A DNA stretch of 64,000 nucleotides from Rebecca billardiae RCC1528 (Eukaryota > Haptophyta), in assembly GCA_965240325.2 (NCBI GenBank), contig OZ251227.1, positions 434,001 to 498,000 of the forward strand, in the 5' to 3' direction. Under the pieces are notes generated by a model. That model did not search any database, was not told where the DNA came from, and saw only the letters and a list, made by a program, of their open reading frames with translations. Position 1 is the first letter of the stretch; the number at the start of each line of letters is the position of its first letter. Both the position numbers and the translations under genes were made by a program. Below, piece after piece: positions 1 through 8,048 of the stretch.

Positions 1-213
1 CAAGGCGCGCGCAGCGTGAACAAACGTCCCACGAGCGACGCCGAGGGGCCCGCGAAGGAGTACTTGCGTGCGACGGACCGTGACTCGTGAGCCGAGGGCG
101 CCAGCCGCGCCAGGGCATCCTCGCCCGCGCCCCCCCACGCCATCTGCACAGGCAGGACCGCATGCCCACAGGCTGCGCAGCCGGCGGACGACGCGGTATT
201 CTAGCAGAACGCG

Positions 214-263
214 AATATATGTATATATGTATATACATATATACATATATATATACTATATAG
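214..263. repeat. TA/TATG microsatellite
   Basis: An uninterrupted alternating purine-pyrimidine run made of TA, TG and CA dinucleotides. It is one of several AT dinucleotide tracts that punctuate the otherwise GC-rich intergenic DNA of this window. Confidence 0.9.
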
Positions 264-1390
264 TTATGGCCCGCGGTGCAGGGCGGAGCGCGCAGCGTGG
301 AGCCCGCACCAGCGGGCCCGAACAACGTTTCAAAAAGATCTTTGTTCAAGAAAAAAGGGACGGGGGACGATTTTCATGGCTGGAGGAGACCGAGTTTCGA
401 ATTTTGAGACCCTCTCTAACATGCATCACGGCCGAAAAAGGTCGCGCCCACGGCAAGTTCATAGTAAAGCGTGGAGTGACGCCCGTCCAAAAAACTTCAC
501 GCCCTTTAGGATCCCTAACGTAACGAACCGTTACAAGCGATTTTTCCGGCCAATGAGATTGCAGCAAGGTCCAAGGAGCGATGACGTATCTAGATAGAGA
601 TTGCCGCGAACCGATGTGACCATGTACGTCCCTTGAATCAGTTGAATCAACTATTCAATCGCGCCGTGTCTGTATCAGGAGCCGACGAGGCAAGGGTCAG
701 TAGCGACAGTAGCCGATGGGCCAACCTCGGCGAATCTCAATACTATCTGACACCGGAGCGGGAGCCGGGGCGCCGGCGGGCCCGCGTTTTCTACGCCACG
801 GCTGCGGCGAGACCGCGAGAGGATGAGGCGAGCTGACGAGCGACCGACGGGTGAGGACGGCGATGGGCAGGTGCGCGCGGCGAGTTGCGCCTGGAGCGCG
901 CGGCTGCGGCGGGTCCCGACTGCCGTCGACATCGCGTTCGTGCCCCCGCTCACTCCGCGCGCCCCCGCCGCCCCGTGTCGATGCCTGCGCGCGGCCGCGC
1001 GCCGGTCGGCGCCGCGGCGCCCCGGCCGCGCCGCGGCAGCCGCCCTGTATTCGGGCTCTCGCAAGCTCGGGGGCAGCGGCGCCTGATGCCGGACTGATCG
1101 ATCTCTGAGTCTTCGACTTCACCACGCGCCGCCCTTGCCATGCCTTTCCGGGGAGCGCCGACGATCCGAGTCCATCGTCGACCGGTCGACTCTGAGCGAG
1201 GGCTACGCCTCGGAACTGAACGGTACTCTACGAGGAGGACGAGCTGCGCGGGCGACGGTGGTGCGTGACGTCCCCAGAGCTGGCTGTGCCTCTGCAACGC
1301 GTGCCGAGCCTGATCGAGGTGTGTCAGCCCGTGCACGCGCGGCGTGCGCGAATGATCTGTGACTGGTGCCCAGTCGCACCTCCGACCTCG

Positions 1391-1700
1391 GCACCGTGCT
1401 CCCTCGGGCTGTCAGCTCCGCGTGGCCTGGCGTGCACGTCGAGTTGCGCTCATGCGTCGATCACGCCTCGCGCCCGCCTGTCGGCCGTCGCGCAGGCGCT
1501 GGTCGAACCCTACTCGGACCAGTGCAAATCACCTAACTATCCTGGCGCTGCCGCGGTGCGCGGTGACCCGCGGCGGGACAGCGGTCAGTCAGCAGCAGCG
1601 GCCCGAACGAATCCGCGGCCCCGCACCGTGCTCCCTGGCTGTCAGCTTCGCGTGGCCTGGCGTGCACGTGGAGTCGCGCTCATGCGTCGATCACGCCTCG
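1391..1700. repeat. Direct repeat pair, about 79 bp per unit
   Basis: Unit 1 (1391-1470) and unit 2 (1623-1700) are near-identical copies in the same orientation, separated by about 150 bp. They differ by a 2-base indel and a few substitutions. Both contain the core gcgtggcctggcgtgcacgt followed by catgcgtcgatcacgcctcg. No coding explanation was found. Confidence 0.8.
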
Positions 1701-2347
1701 TCGCATCCGCCTGTACACAATCGGCGCCGCGCCGGCGGCTGCGAAGTGCGCCGATGGGCCCGCGCCCCGGGCGCGGCGGGCGGCGGCGCGCCGCTGGAGT
1801 CTAGTTGTACGGGCATGCAACTCCGGGTCTGTCAATAGACGACTGCGATGGAGGGTGCACCGCCACCGCGGGCCCTGAACTACGTTCGTTCTACGGAAAA
1901 GGACCGCGGAACGCGGTCATATCGGAGATTCGGAGCCACCCAACGGTTACTACTCCTAGCTATATAGGCCGCCGGTGTCAATAGTAGTTAGATAGTAGTG
2001 CGCTCAGCCAGCAACACAGTGCCATGATGCGCGCGTGAGCGCAGTCCAGGACTCATCAGCAGCAGCGCAGCGCATGCAGTGCTCATCATCGTCATCATCG
2101 CTCGCTGTAGACTGTGCGCTGCCGGTCCCGCGTCTGCCGCTGTCTGCGATTCTGCTTGCTCCGGATGACCTTGGTGTCGTACTTGCTTGGGGGTCTGTGA
2201 CCGCGGCCGCTGTCGGATTCATCGACGCGCAGCCCGGGCGTACCCCAGAGGCCCAATTTGTCCACCGTGTGCGCGTGCAGCACGGGCGGGTGGCGCAGCC
2301 TGCAGCACGCGCAGGCGCGCGGGCGCGCATCGGCCCAGGGCGCATCG

Positions 2348-3835
2348 TCACATGCCACGCGCGTGGCGACTGCGCGCGGCCGCAGGCGGCGTCTGGACGC
2401 GCGCGCGCGCGGGTGCGCACCCGATACTCGAGGCGAACTCGTTCGCCCTCGCCACCAGGTTCTCTGGGCTCAAGCTGAGCTGGCGAGCGCGCCACAGGTG
2501 GACGTAGTAGCGGAGCCACGCGCGGTACGCCAGCGTGCCGCCGTCGTACGCGTACGGCCCCGAGACTGACGCGGCGACGTTGCCCACGCGCTCGAGGGCG
2601 CGCGAGAGCGCGGGCGGCGTCTCGTCCGTGGGCGGCACGCCGCCGTGCGCCGCCCAGTCCTTGAGCGGCAGGCCGGGGAGATGCTCGAGGAAGGAGCGCT
2701 CGAAGTCGCAGAGCAGCAGCAGCCCGATGCCGCCCTCGTCCATGCGCCCCAGCCGGCTCATGTACATCTCGCGCGACGGCGCGCAGCCCAGCTGCAGCAC
2801 GCAGCTGACGCCCGGATAGCGCAGCCCGCGCGACGTGAGGTCGGAGCTGAAGAGCACGCCGTTGGGCGCGTCGTGGAACTGGGCGGCGGTGTGGTCTCGC
2901 ACGGCCTGGTCCAGCCGCGAGTGCAGGGTGCGCACGTCCATCCCCGCGTTCCTGAACACCGTCGCGAGCAGGTGGGTGGCGTGCGTCGTCGGGATGAAGA
3001 CGATCACCTTGGCGTCGGGCGCGCGCGTGAGCTCAGTGAGCGCCGCCCAGAGGGTGGGCAGCAGCTGCGCCATGGTGCACTGCAGCGCGTACTGCTCGGG
3101 CAGGGCCGCGCCGTGCCGCTTGGCGCTCGCGCAGTTGATGCGCCGGTGCTCCGGGGACGGGCGCATCATGCGCATCGCCAGCGTCTCCACGCGCTCCGGC
3201 AGCGTCGTCGCGAGCATCATCGTCTGCCGCTTGCGCCGCGGCGGCATCATCGAGACAATCTCATCGGCCGCGCGCGCAAAGTCAGGGTCGCTGAACAGCT
3301 CGTCGGCCTGGTCGAAGACGAGGACGCGGAGCGCGCTGAACCGGTGCATGAAGCCAGGCGTCTTGTGCAGGTGCTTCACCAGCCGGCCTGGCGTCGTGAT
3401 CAGCACGGGCGGCAGGCCGATCATTCGCACCAGACTCATCTCGTATTCGAGGCTGCTCGCGTCGCCGCCCTTCATCGCCAGCACGCCGAGCGGCGTGCTG
3501 GAGAAGCAGGTGAGCAGCTGCGCCGAGCGCGAGATCTGCGCGCTGAGCTCTCGCGCCGGGATCACCACGAGGAGCGCCACCTGGCCTGCCGGCACCGCGC
3601 CCATCCGCCTGATGCGCTCGAGCGCGGGCACGAGGTAGGCGAGCGTCTTGCCAGCGCCCGCGTCCGCGCGCGCCAGCACGTCCGAGCCGTCGAGCGCGGC
3701 GGTGATCACCACCTCCTGCACCGGGCTGCAAAACTCGTAGCCGAAGCCCTCCGACATCGCGCGCTGCGTCTCTGGCAGCAGCGGGAGCGACGCGAAGCGC
3801 GTGCTCGACAACGGCGTTGTGTGTGCCAATCGCAT
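2348..3835 (-). CDS. MSS116-like DEAD-box RNA helicase, organellar type
   Basis: The 495-residue protein has an RNA helicase core. Visible motifs are SPVQ (Q-motif region), a Walker A-like GAGKT ending near K63, IPAREL (motif Ia), TPGRL (Ib), DQAD at 175-178 instead of DEAD, ATT for SAT, and SSDLTSRGLRYPGV (motif V). Motif VI is reduced to SRLGRMDEGG. The tail AYRAWLRYY...LVARANEFASSIG closely resembles the C-terminal extension of the MSS116/RH26/RH31 subfamily, which acts on organellar RNA, for example in group II intron splicing. The ATG at 3835 is chosen because the longer upstream frame runs antisense through the RECQL gene. It is divergent from RECQL with 214 bp between the starts. The altered motifs II and VI may reduce ATPase coupling. 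Family assignment is firm; organelle location is inferred. Confidence 0.85.
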   Translation of the reverse strand: MRLAHTTPLSSTRFASLPLLPETQRAMSEGFGYEFCSPVQEVVITAALDGSDVLARADAGAGKTLAYLVPALERIRRMGAVPAGQVALLVVIPARELSAQISRSAQLLTCFSSTPLGVLAMKGGDASSLEYEMSLVRMIGLPPVLITTPGRLVKHLHKTPGFMHRFSALRVLVFDQADELFSDPDFARAADEIVSMMPPRRKRQTMMLATTLPERVETLAMRMMRPSPEHRRINCASAKRHGAALPEQYALQCTMAQLLPTLWAALTELTRAPDAKVIVFIPTTHATHLLATVFRNAGMDVRTLHSRLDQAVRDHTAAQFHDAPNGVLFSSDLTSRGLRYPGVSCVLQLGCAPSREMYMSRLGRMDEGGIGLLLLCDFERSFLEHLPGLPLKDWAAHGGVPPTDETPPALSRALERVGNVAASVSGPYAYDGGTLAYRAWLRYYVHLWRARQLSLSPENLVARANEFASSIGCAPARARVQTPPAAARSRHARGM

Positions 3836-4049
3836 GCGTGCCGGGCCAAGTGCCAAGTGATGGTGTGGCCCCTCGGCGACCTGCGCCGGGCCCAGTCTCA
3901 GGCACAGCCGTCTTGCCGCCCATCTCGCGCAGCCCAGCGCAACACCACTCGTGATGGCAGCCGCACGCGCGGCCGTCATGGCGACACGGGTGGCGCGTGC
4001 GGCTCCGCCAGGGCGCTGCCACCGCCCACCGGTGGCCACGACGTGCACG

Positions 4050-6170
4050 ATGGCGACGGCGGCGGAGTCCCTGCGCACGCAGCTCGCTAGCGCCGAGCGC
4101 GAGCTGGAGGAGCGCCTCGCGGCGTACCACGACGCGAGGGAGCGGCGGGACCGCATCAAGGCGGAGCTCGCCGAGACCCTCCGCGAGCACCGCGCCGCAC
4201 AAGCCGCCGTGGACTGGTCTGCGCGTGAGGCCTTCCCGTGGACGGCCGCGATCGAACGCGCGCTGCGCGACGTGTTCCACATCCCGACGTTCAGGCCGCT
4301 GCAGCGCGAGGCGATCAACGCGGTGCTCTCCGGGCGGGATGTCATGGCGCTCATGCCCACCGGCGGCGGCAAGTCCCTCCTCTTCCAGCTCCCGGCGACG
4401 CTCGGCGGCCTGACGCTCGTCGTGTCTCCGCTGGTCGCGCTCATGCATGACCAGGTGGAGCAGCTGCAGGAGCGCGGCATCCGCGCGGCGCTGCTCACGC
4501 AGCAGACGCCGAAGGAGGCGCAGCGCGAGCTCCTCGCCGCCATCGCCGACGCCCAGCACCCGCTCGCGCTGCTGTACGTCACGCCCGAGCGCGTCGCGCA
4601 GTCGAAGCAGCTGATGGGGCGCCTGGAGAAGGCGGCCAAGCCGCAGCCGGCGGACGGCGCGGCGCGGCTGCGGCGCATCGTGGTGGACGAGTGCCACTGC
4701 ATCTCGCAGTGGGGGCACGACTGGCGGCGCGACTACCTCAAGCTCGGCGTGCTCCGCCAGCAGCTGCGCGGCGTGCCCATCATCGCGCTCACGGCGACCG
4801 CGACCGCGCGCGTGCGGCGCGACGTGAGCGCATCGCTGGGGATCGAGGGTTGCGAGCTGTTCCGCGCGTCGGTGGACCGGCCCAACCTGCGATTCGGCGT
4901 GCTGCCCAAGCCGGACGCGGTGGCGGACGCGTCGCGCCTCGTGATCGAGCTCGTGCAGACCCGCTTCCCCGCGCAGCGCGGCATCATCTACGCGTTCAGC
5001 AAGCGCGAGGCCGAGGCGCTCACGGACGCGCTCGTCGGCGCGGGCGTGCGCGCGCAGCTCTACCACGCGGACCTGACCATGTACGACGCGGACGGGGTGA
5101 GCGGCCGGATGGACGTGCACGCGCGGTGGCACGACGGGCGCACGCACGTCGTCGTCGCCACGTGCGCCTTCGGCATGGGCATCAACCAGCTGCACGTGCG
5201 CTTCGTGCTGCACCACACGCTCGCGCGCTCGCTCAGCGCGCTCTACCAGGAGGCGGGGCGCGCGGGCCGCGACGGCGCGCCCGCGGCGTGCCTCACGCTG
5301 TACCGCCCGGCGGACGTGGTGCGCGTGTGCACGTTCGGCGTGGGCGGCGGCAAGCGCGCCGACGCCGTGGACGAGGAGGTGCTCGGCGTCGTCTCGTTCT
5401 GCGAGCAGCTGCTCGGCAGGCCGGAGGCGGACGAGGAGGGCGGCGCGTGGCCGCTCGCGCGCGCGCTGCTGCTGTGCCACTTCGGCGAGGGGCCGGCGGC
5501 GGAGGCGGTGGCGGGGCCCGCCGACGACGGCGGCGGCGCTGCCCGCGGCGCGATCGACCTGACGAGCGACGGCGCTCCCGCCGCCACCCGCGACCCGCCG
5601 CGGAGCTCCCCGGGCACCGACCTCGCGCCGGACGCTCGCGTCGTCCTGGGCATCGTGCGCGCGCTGGGCGCGTGTGAGAGGCGGCTCACGCTCGCACAGC
5701 TCGAGGCGTGCTGGAAGGGGGTGGGGCGCAAGGCGGAGTGGGGCCTCGCGGAGGTTGGGCGCGCCGACCCGGCGCTGAGCAAGCTCGAGCGCGAGCGCAG
5801 GCTGATGCACATGCTGCTCGGCCGCGTGCTGAGCCTCGAGTACAGCTTCAACGCGTACGCCGTGAACGGCTACGTCGTGAAGGGGCCGCGCGCGGAGGAG
5901 GTGGCGTCCGGGCGGGTGCCTCTGCTCGCGCGGCTCGAGCCGCTGACGGCCGACGCTCGCGCGGCCGCGCGCGCAGTTCCGAAGCGGGTGGGCAGCGGCG
6001 GCCCTGCGAGGCGCGGCGCCGGCAGCAAGGACCGAGCTGCTGGACCCGATGTCGGCGCGCAGGAGTCAGACGACCCTGACGATGACTTTGAGGAGGTGAC
6101 GCCGGGCCCACGCGCAGCGAAGAGAGCGAAAACGAGGCTGCCCACGGGCACACCGTCGGCGGAGGAGTAG
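4050..6170 (+). CDS. RECQL: RecQ-like DNA helicase, RECQL type
   Basis: The 706-residue ATP-dependent 3'-5' DNA helicase should act in genome maintenance in the nucleus. An N-terminal coiled coil (about 5-55) leads into AFPWTAAIERALRDVF, matching RECQL1. Helicase motifs are MPTGGGKS (102-109), DECH (213-216) and QEAGRAGRDG (from 400). The C-terminal winged-helix segment LTLAQLEACWKGVG...YSFNAYAVNGYVVKGPRA follows the RECQL1 pattern, then a short acidic and basic tail. The RQC zinc module is degraded: a Cys and a CHF remain, but the CxxC pair is absent. The ATG at 4050 is chosen because it begins the coiled coil; earlier in-frame starts add only low-complexity sequence. A single exon. It shares its upstream region with the divergent DEAD-box gene. 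Confidence 0.93.
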   Translation: MATAAESLRTQLASAERELEERLAAYHDARERRDRIKAELAETLREHRAAQAAVDWSAREAFPWTAAIERALRDVFHIPTFRPLQREAINAVLSGRDVMALMPTGGGKSLLFQLPATLGGLTLVVSPLVALMHDQVEQLQERGIRAALLTQQTPKEAQRELLAAIADAQHPLALLYVTPERVAQSKQLMGRLEKAAKPQPADGAARLRRIVVDECHCISQWGHDWRRDYLKLGVLRQQLRGVPIIALTATATARVRRDVSASLGIEGCELFRASVDRPNLRFGVLPKPDAVADASRLVIELVQTRFPAQRGIIYAFSKREAEALTDALVGAGVRAQLYHADLTMYDADGVSGRMDVHARWHDGRTHVVVATCAFGMGINQLHVRFVLHHTLARSLSALYQEAGRAGRDGAPAACLTLYRPADVVRVCTFGVGGGKRADAVDEEVLGVVSFCEQLLGRPEADEEGGAWPLARALLLCHFGEGPAAEAVAGPADDGGGAARGAIDLTSDGAPAATRDPPRSSPGTDLAPDARVVLGIVRALGACERRLTLAQLEACWKGVGRKAEWGLAEVGRADPALSKLERERRLMHMLLGRVLSLEYSFNAYAVNGYVVKGPRAEEVASGRVPLLARLEPLTADARAAARAVPKRVGSGGPARRGAGSKDRAAGPDVGAQESDDPDDDFEEVTPGPRAAKRAKTRLPTGTPSAEE

Positions 6171-6510
6171 TTCATCAACTCTTCGTACTCGTCAACGCTC
6201 TGGTGTCACAAGGGCCTCCCTTCAACAGCTGGCCGATGACGAGGCCGCGAGGCGCTCCCGCGCTCGTCGTCGCAGTGGTCATGAGGCATTCTACGTGCAT
6301 GTACAAACAATAGTATGGGGGAGTACTGTATGGATATATCCATACAGTACGTTGTAACAATCATGCAATGTGCCAAGGGCCGTAAATGTATCACACCGGG
6401 CGCTGGGCGTCATTGGTGGCCTCGATCCCCCGGTCGCCATCGTTGGCGGCGAGCCACGGTTGCTGGCACGCGAGCGCATCACGAGCCCTCGCGCTCTCCA
6501 GCGCATCGCC
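6171..6510. other. Intergenic region with a 28-bp perfect palindrome
   Basis: This 340-bp gap between RECQL and the SAM-domain gene has no gene. It contains a perfect 28-bp inverted repeat at 6323-6350 (gtactgtatggata and its complement), about 160 bp upstream of the next ATG. It could be a cruciform, an operator-like site or a transcript hairpin. Confidence 0.6.
6323..6350. repeat. Perfect 28-bp inverted repeat
   Basis: Each 14-nt arm, gtactgtatggata and its reverse complement, abuts the other with no spacer. The tract lies upstream of the SAM-domain membrane protein gene. Similar gtactgta/tacagtac words recur in other intergenic regions, for example near 52060-52110. Confidence 0.85.
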
Positions 6511-7626
6511 ATGAAGATGAGCGGCTCTCCAATGCGCATGCCCAACCACGCCTCGCGCCCCGAGCGGCCCCCGAACTCGCCGATAGACACGAACGCGCCG
6601 CGGTTCTCAACTGCTGCTGCGACGCCGCATGTGAGCTCATGGAGCACAGACGATGTGGCACTGTGGCTGGCGAAGGAGCACGGGGTGGCAAAGGAAGTGG
6701 TTGACGCCGCCAAGCGGAACCGTGTGACTGGGCCGCTGCTCGCCGAGCTCGACGATGCGGCGTGGCTCGAGCTCGGGGTCGTCTCTGCGCTCAAGCGCGC
6801 CAAGCTGCGGCTTGGCGTTAGGGACGCCCTCGAGACGCCCGCGCCGCCGTCGAGCGCGATCGTGCACCGCATCCCGATCGTGAACGTCTTCTTCGACCTG
6901 CTGTTTGACGAGATGCCGCCGAAGCTCGACTCGGTCAAGAGCACACTCGACACGATCGCGCTGCTTTCCGCGCTCTTCCTCACGATCGCCATGGCCATCC
7001 CAGCCAGCGTCGACTACGACGAGCTGATGGCGGCCAGGGCGCGGTTCGACGCGGCGCCGTATAACGCGTGGGCGTCGGGCTCCGATCTCGTCGAGGCCTT
7101 CGCCCTATACTCCGCCCTCTCCACGTACATGCTCGGCTCGTCGCTGATCGCGACGGTGGTGACGCTCGTGTCTCTCATCGTGACGCAGGACGACGTGAGC
7201 GACCGCGTCGAGGTGCGGCAGCGCTTCTGGATCTTCGCGCGGTGGGGCGCGCTCTGGGCGATCCTCGCGCTCGTGCTTGGTGTCGTTGCGTGCTTCTTCG
7301 CCTTCAACCGGCTCATCTTCGTCAAGATCCCGGACATCGCCGTCGAGCGCGCGGGTGCGGCCGGCCTGCAGTCGCCGTCCTCTGTGATCAGCGGGTTCCG
7401 CACCCTCGCGTACGCCAGCCTGCTCGGCACGCTCATCTCCACGTTCATGCTGATGGGCTTGGGCAAGGGGCATGCGATAGCGTACCTCCTCGAGGAAGCG
7501 CGGGCGCCGCGCCCGGCGCGCTGGCCGTCTAACAAGATCATGTCCTGGGCAGCAGGTGCGTCGTCATCGCGGACGGACGACGTGGGTCAGCATGACGATG
7601 GGGATACCGCGGGGGCTGACGAGTGA
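6511..7626 (+). CDS. SAM-domain multi-pass membrane protein
   Basis: The 371-residue protein begins at the first ATG of the frame (ATGAAGATG at 6511); frames upstream use non-ATG codons. After about 40 polar residues comes a SAM-like helical domain (about 40-107, WSTDDVALWLAKEHGV...LLAELDDAAWLELGV), a typical protein-interaction module. Four hydrophobic segments follow, around ALLSALFLTIAMAIPA, LGSSLIATVVTLVSLIV, ILALVLGVVACFFAF and LLGTLISTFMLMGLG, with a short acidic tail. A SAM domain facing the cytosol next to a four-helix membrane part suggests a scaffold or oligomerising membrane protein. No catalytic or channel motif is visible, and I do not recognise a named family for the membrane part. 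Confidence 0.8.
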   Translation: MKMSGSPMRMPNHASRPERPPNSPIDTNAPRFSTAAATPHVSSWSTDDVALWLAKEHGVAKEVVDAAKRNRVTGPLLAELDDAAWLELGVVSALKRAKLRLGVRDALETPAPPSSAIVHRIPIVNVFFDLLFDEMPPKLDSVKSTLDTIALLSALFLTIAMAIPASVDYDELMAARARFDAAPYNAWASGSDLVEAFALYSALSTYMLGSSLIATVVTLVSLIVTQDDVSDRVEVRQRFWIFARWGALWAILALVLGVVACFFAFNRLIFVKIPDIAVERAGAAGLQSPSSVISGFRTLAYASLLGTLISTFMLMGLGKGHAIAYLLEEARAPRPARWPSNKIMSWAAGASSSRTDDVGQHDDGDTAGADE

Positions 7627-8048
7627 TGGCGCGGCATGTGCTTCGGCGAATCATGTCGGACTCACTGAAGTCTGGGGGCGGGGCTGGGCGCACTATTCGG
7701 CCAGGCTGCTGCTGACCGATCATCCTCCTTGTATGCCACACAGCCTCCTAGTGCGTCGCAGTTGTCGTTTGCCGCGGGCGCGATGTCCGGCAGCTTCAGT
7801 AACGGCAGACGGCGTGCGGGCGCGAGTTTATTATCGACTCCCTGGATCGACGATGCTTCGTCAACGGTCAGTCCGGGTGGTTCGTTCGGCTTCTGATGAC
7901 TGATGAGTGATGAGTCCGGCGACACAGCAGGAAATCTCCTCCGATCGCAGCAGCCGCAAAGGCGGAAGGCGCAGCTCTCCAGCGCAAGCCCAAAGCAGCC
8001 AACGCTTTCGCGGCCCCCGCGTTGGCATCTCTCGTCCGCTGCGCGGCA
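7627..8048. other. Intergenic region
   Basis: About 420 bp between the SAM-domain gene and the next ATG. It presumably holds the 3' UTR of the former and the promoter and 5' UTR of the latter. I see no motif, repeat or conserved open frame. Confidence 0.5.

Larger units (their letters stand above)
1..2347. other. Gene-poor region, no convincing CDS
   Basis: Open frames here are short, overlap on both strands and look like by-products of high GC; none shows a recognisable domain or a clean ATG-to-stop coding profile. The stretch includes a TA/TG microsatellite near 214-263, a somewhat less GC-rich patch around 300-620, and a degenerate direct repeat at 1391-1470 and 1623-1700. The 3' flank of the DEAD-box gene that ends at 2348 may reach into its right edge. 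Confidence 0.5.

Noticed and set aside
3836-4702. Extension of the DEAD-box helicase frame by 289 residues at its N-terminus
   Set aside because: It runs antisense through the conserved RECQL coding region and has no domain; the ATG at 3835 gives a normal family N-terminus.
3282-5810. 842-codon minus-strand frame opposite RECQL
   Set aside because: Its composition is Arg/Ala/His-rich and mirrors the codon structure of RECQL, a shadow frame of GC-rich coding DNA.
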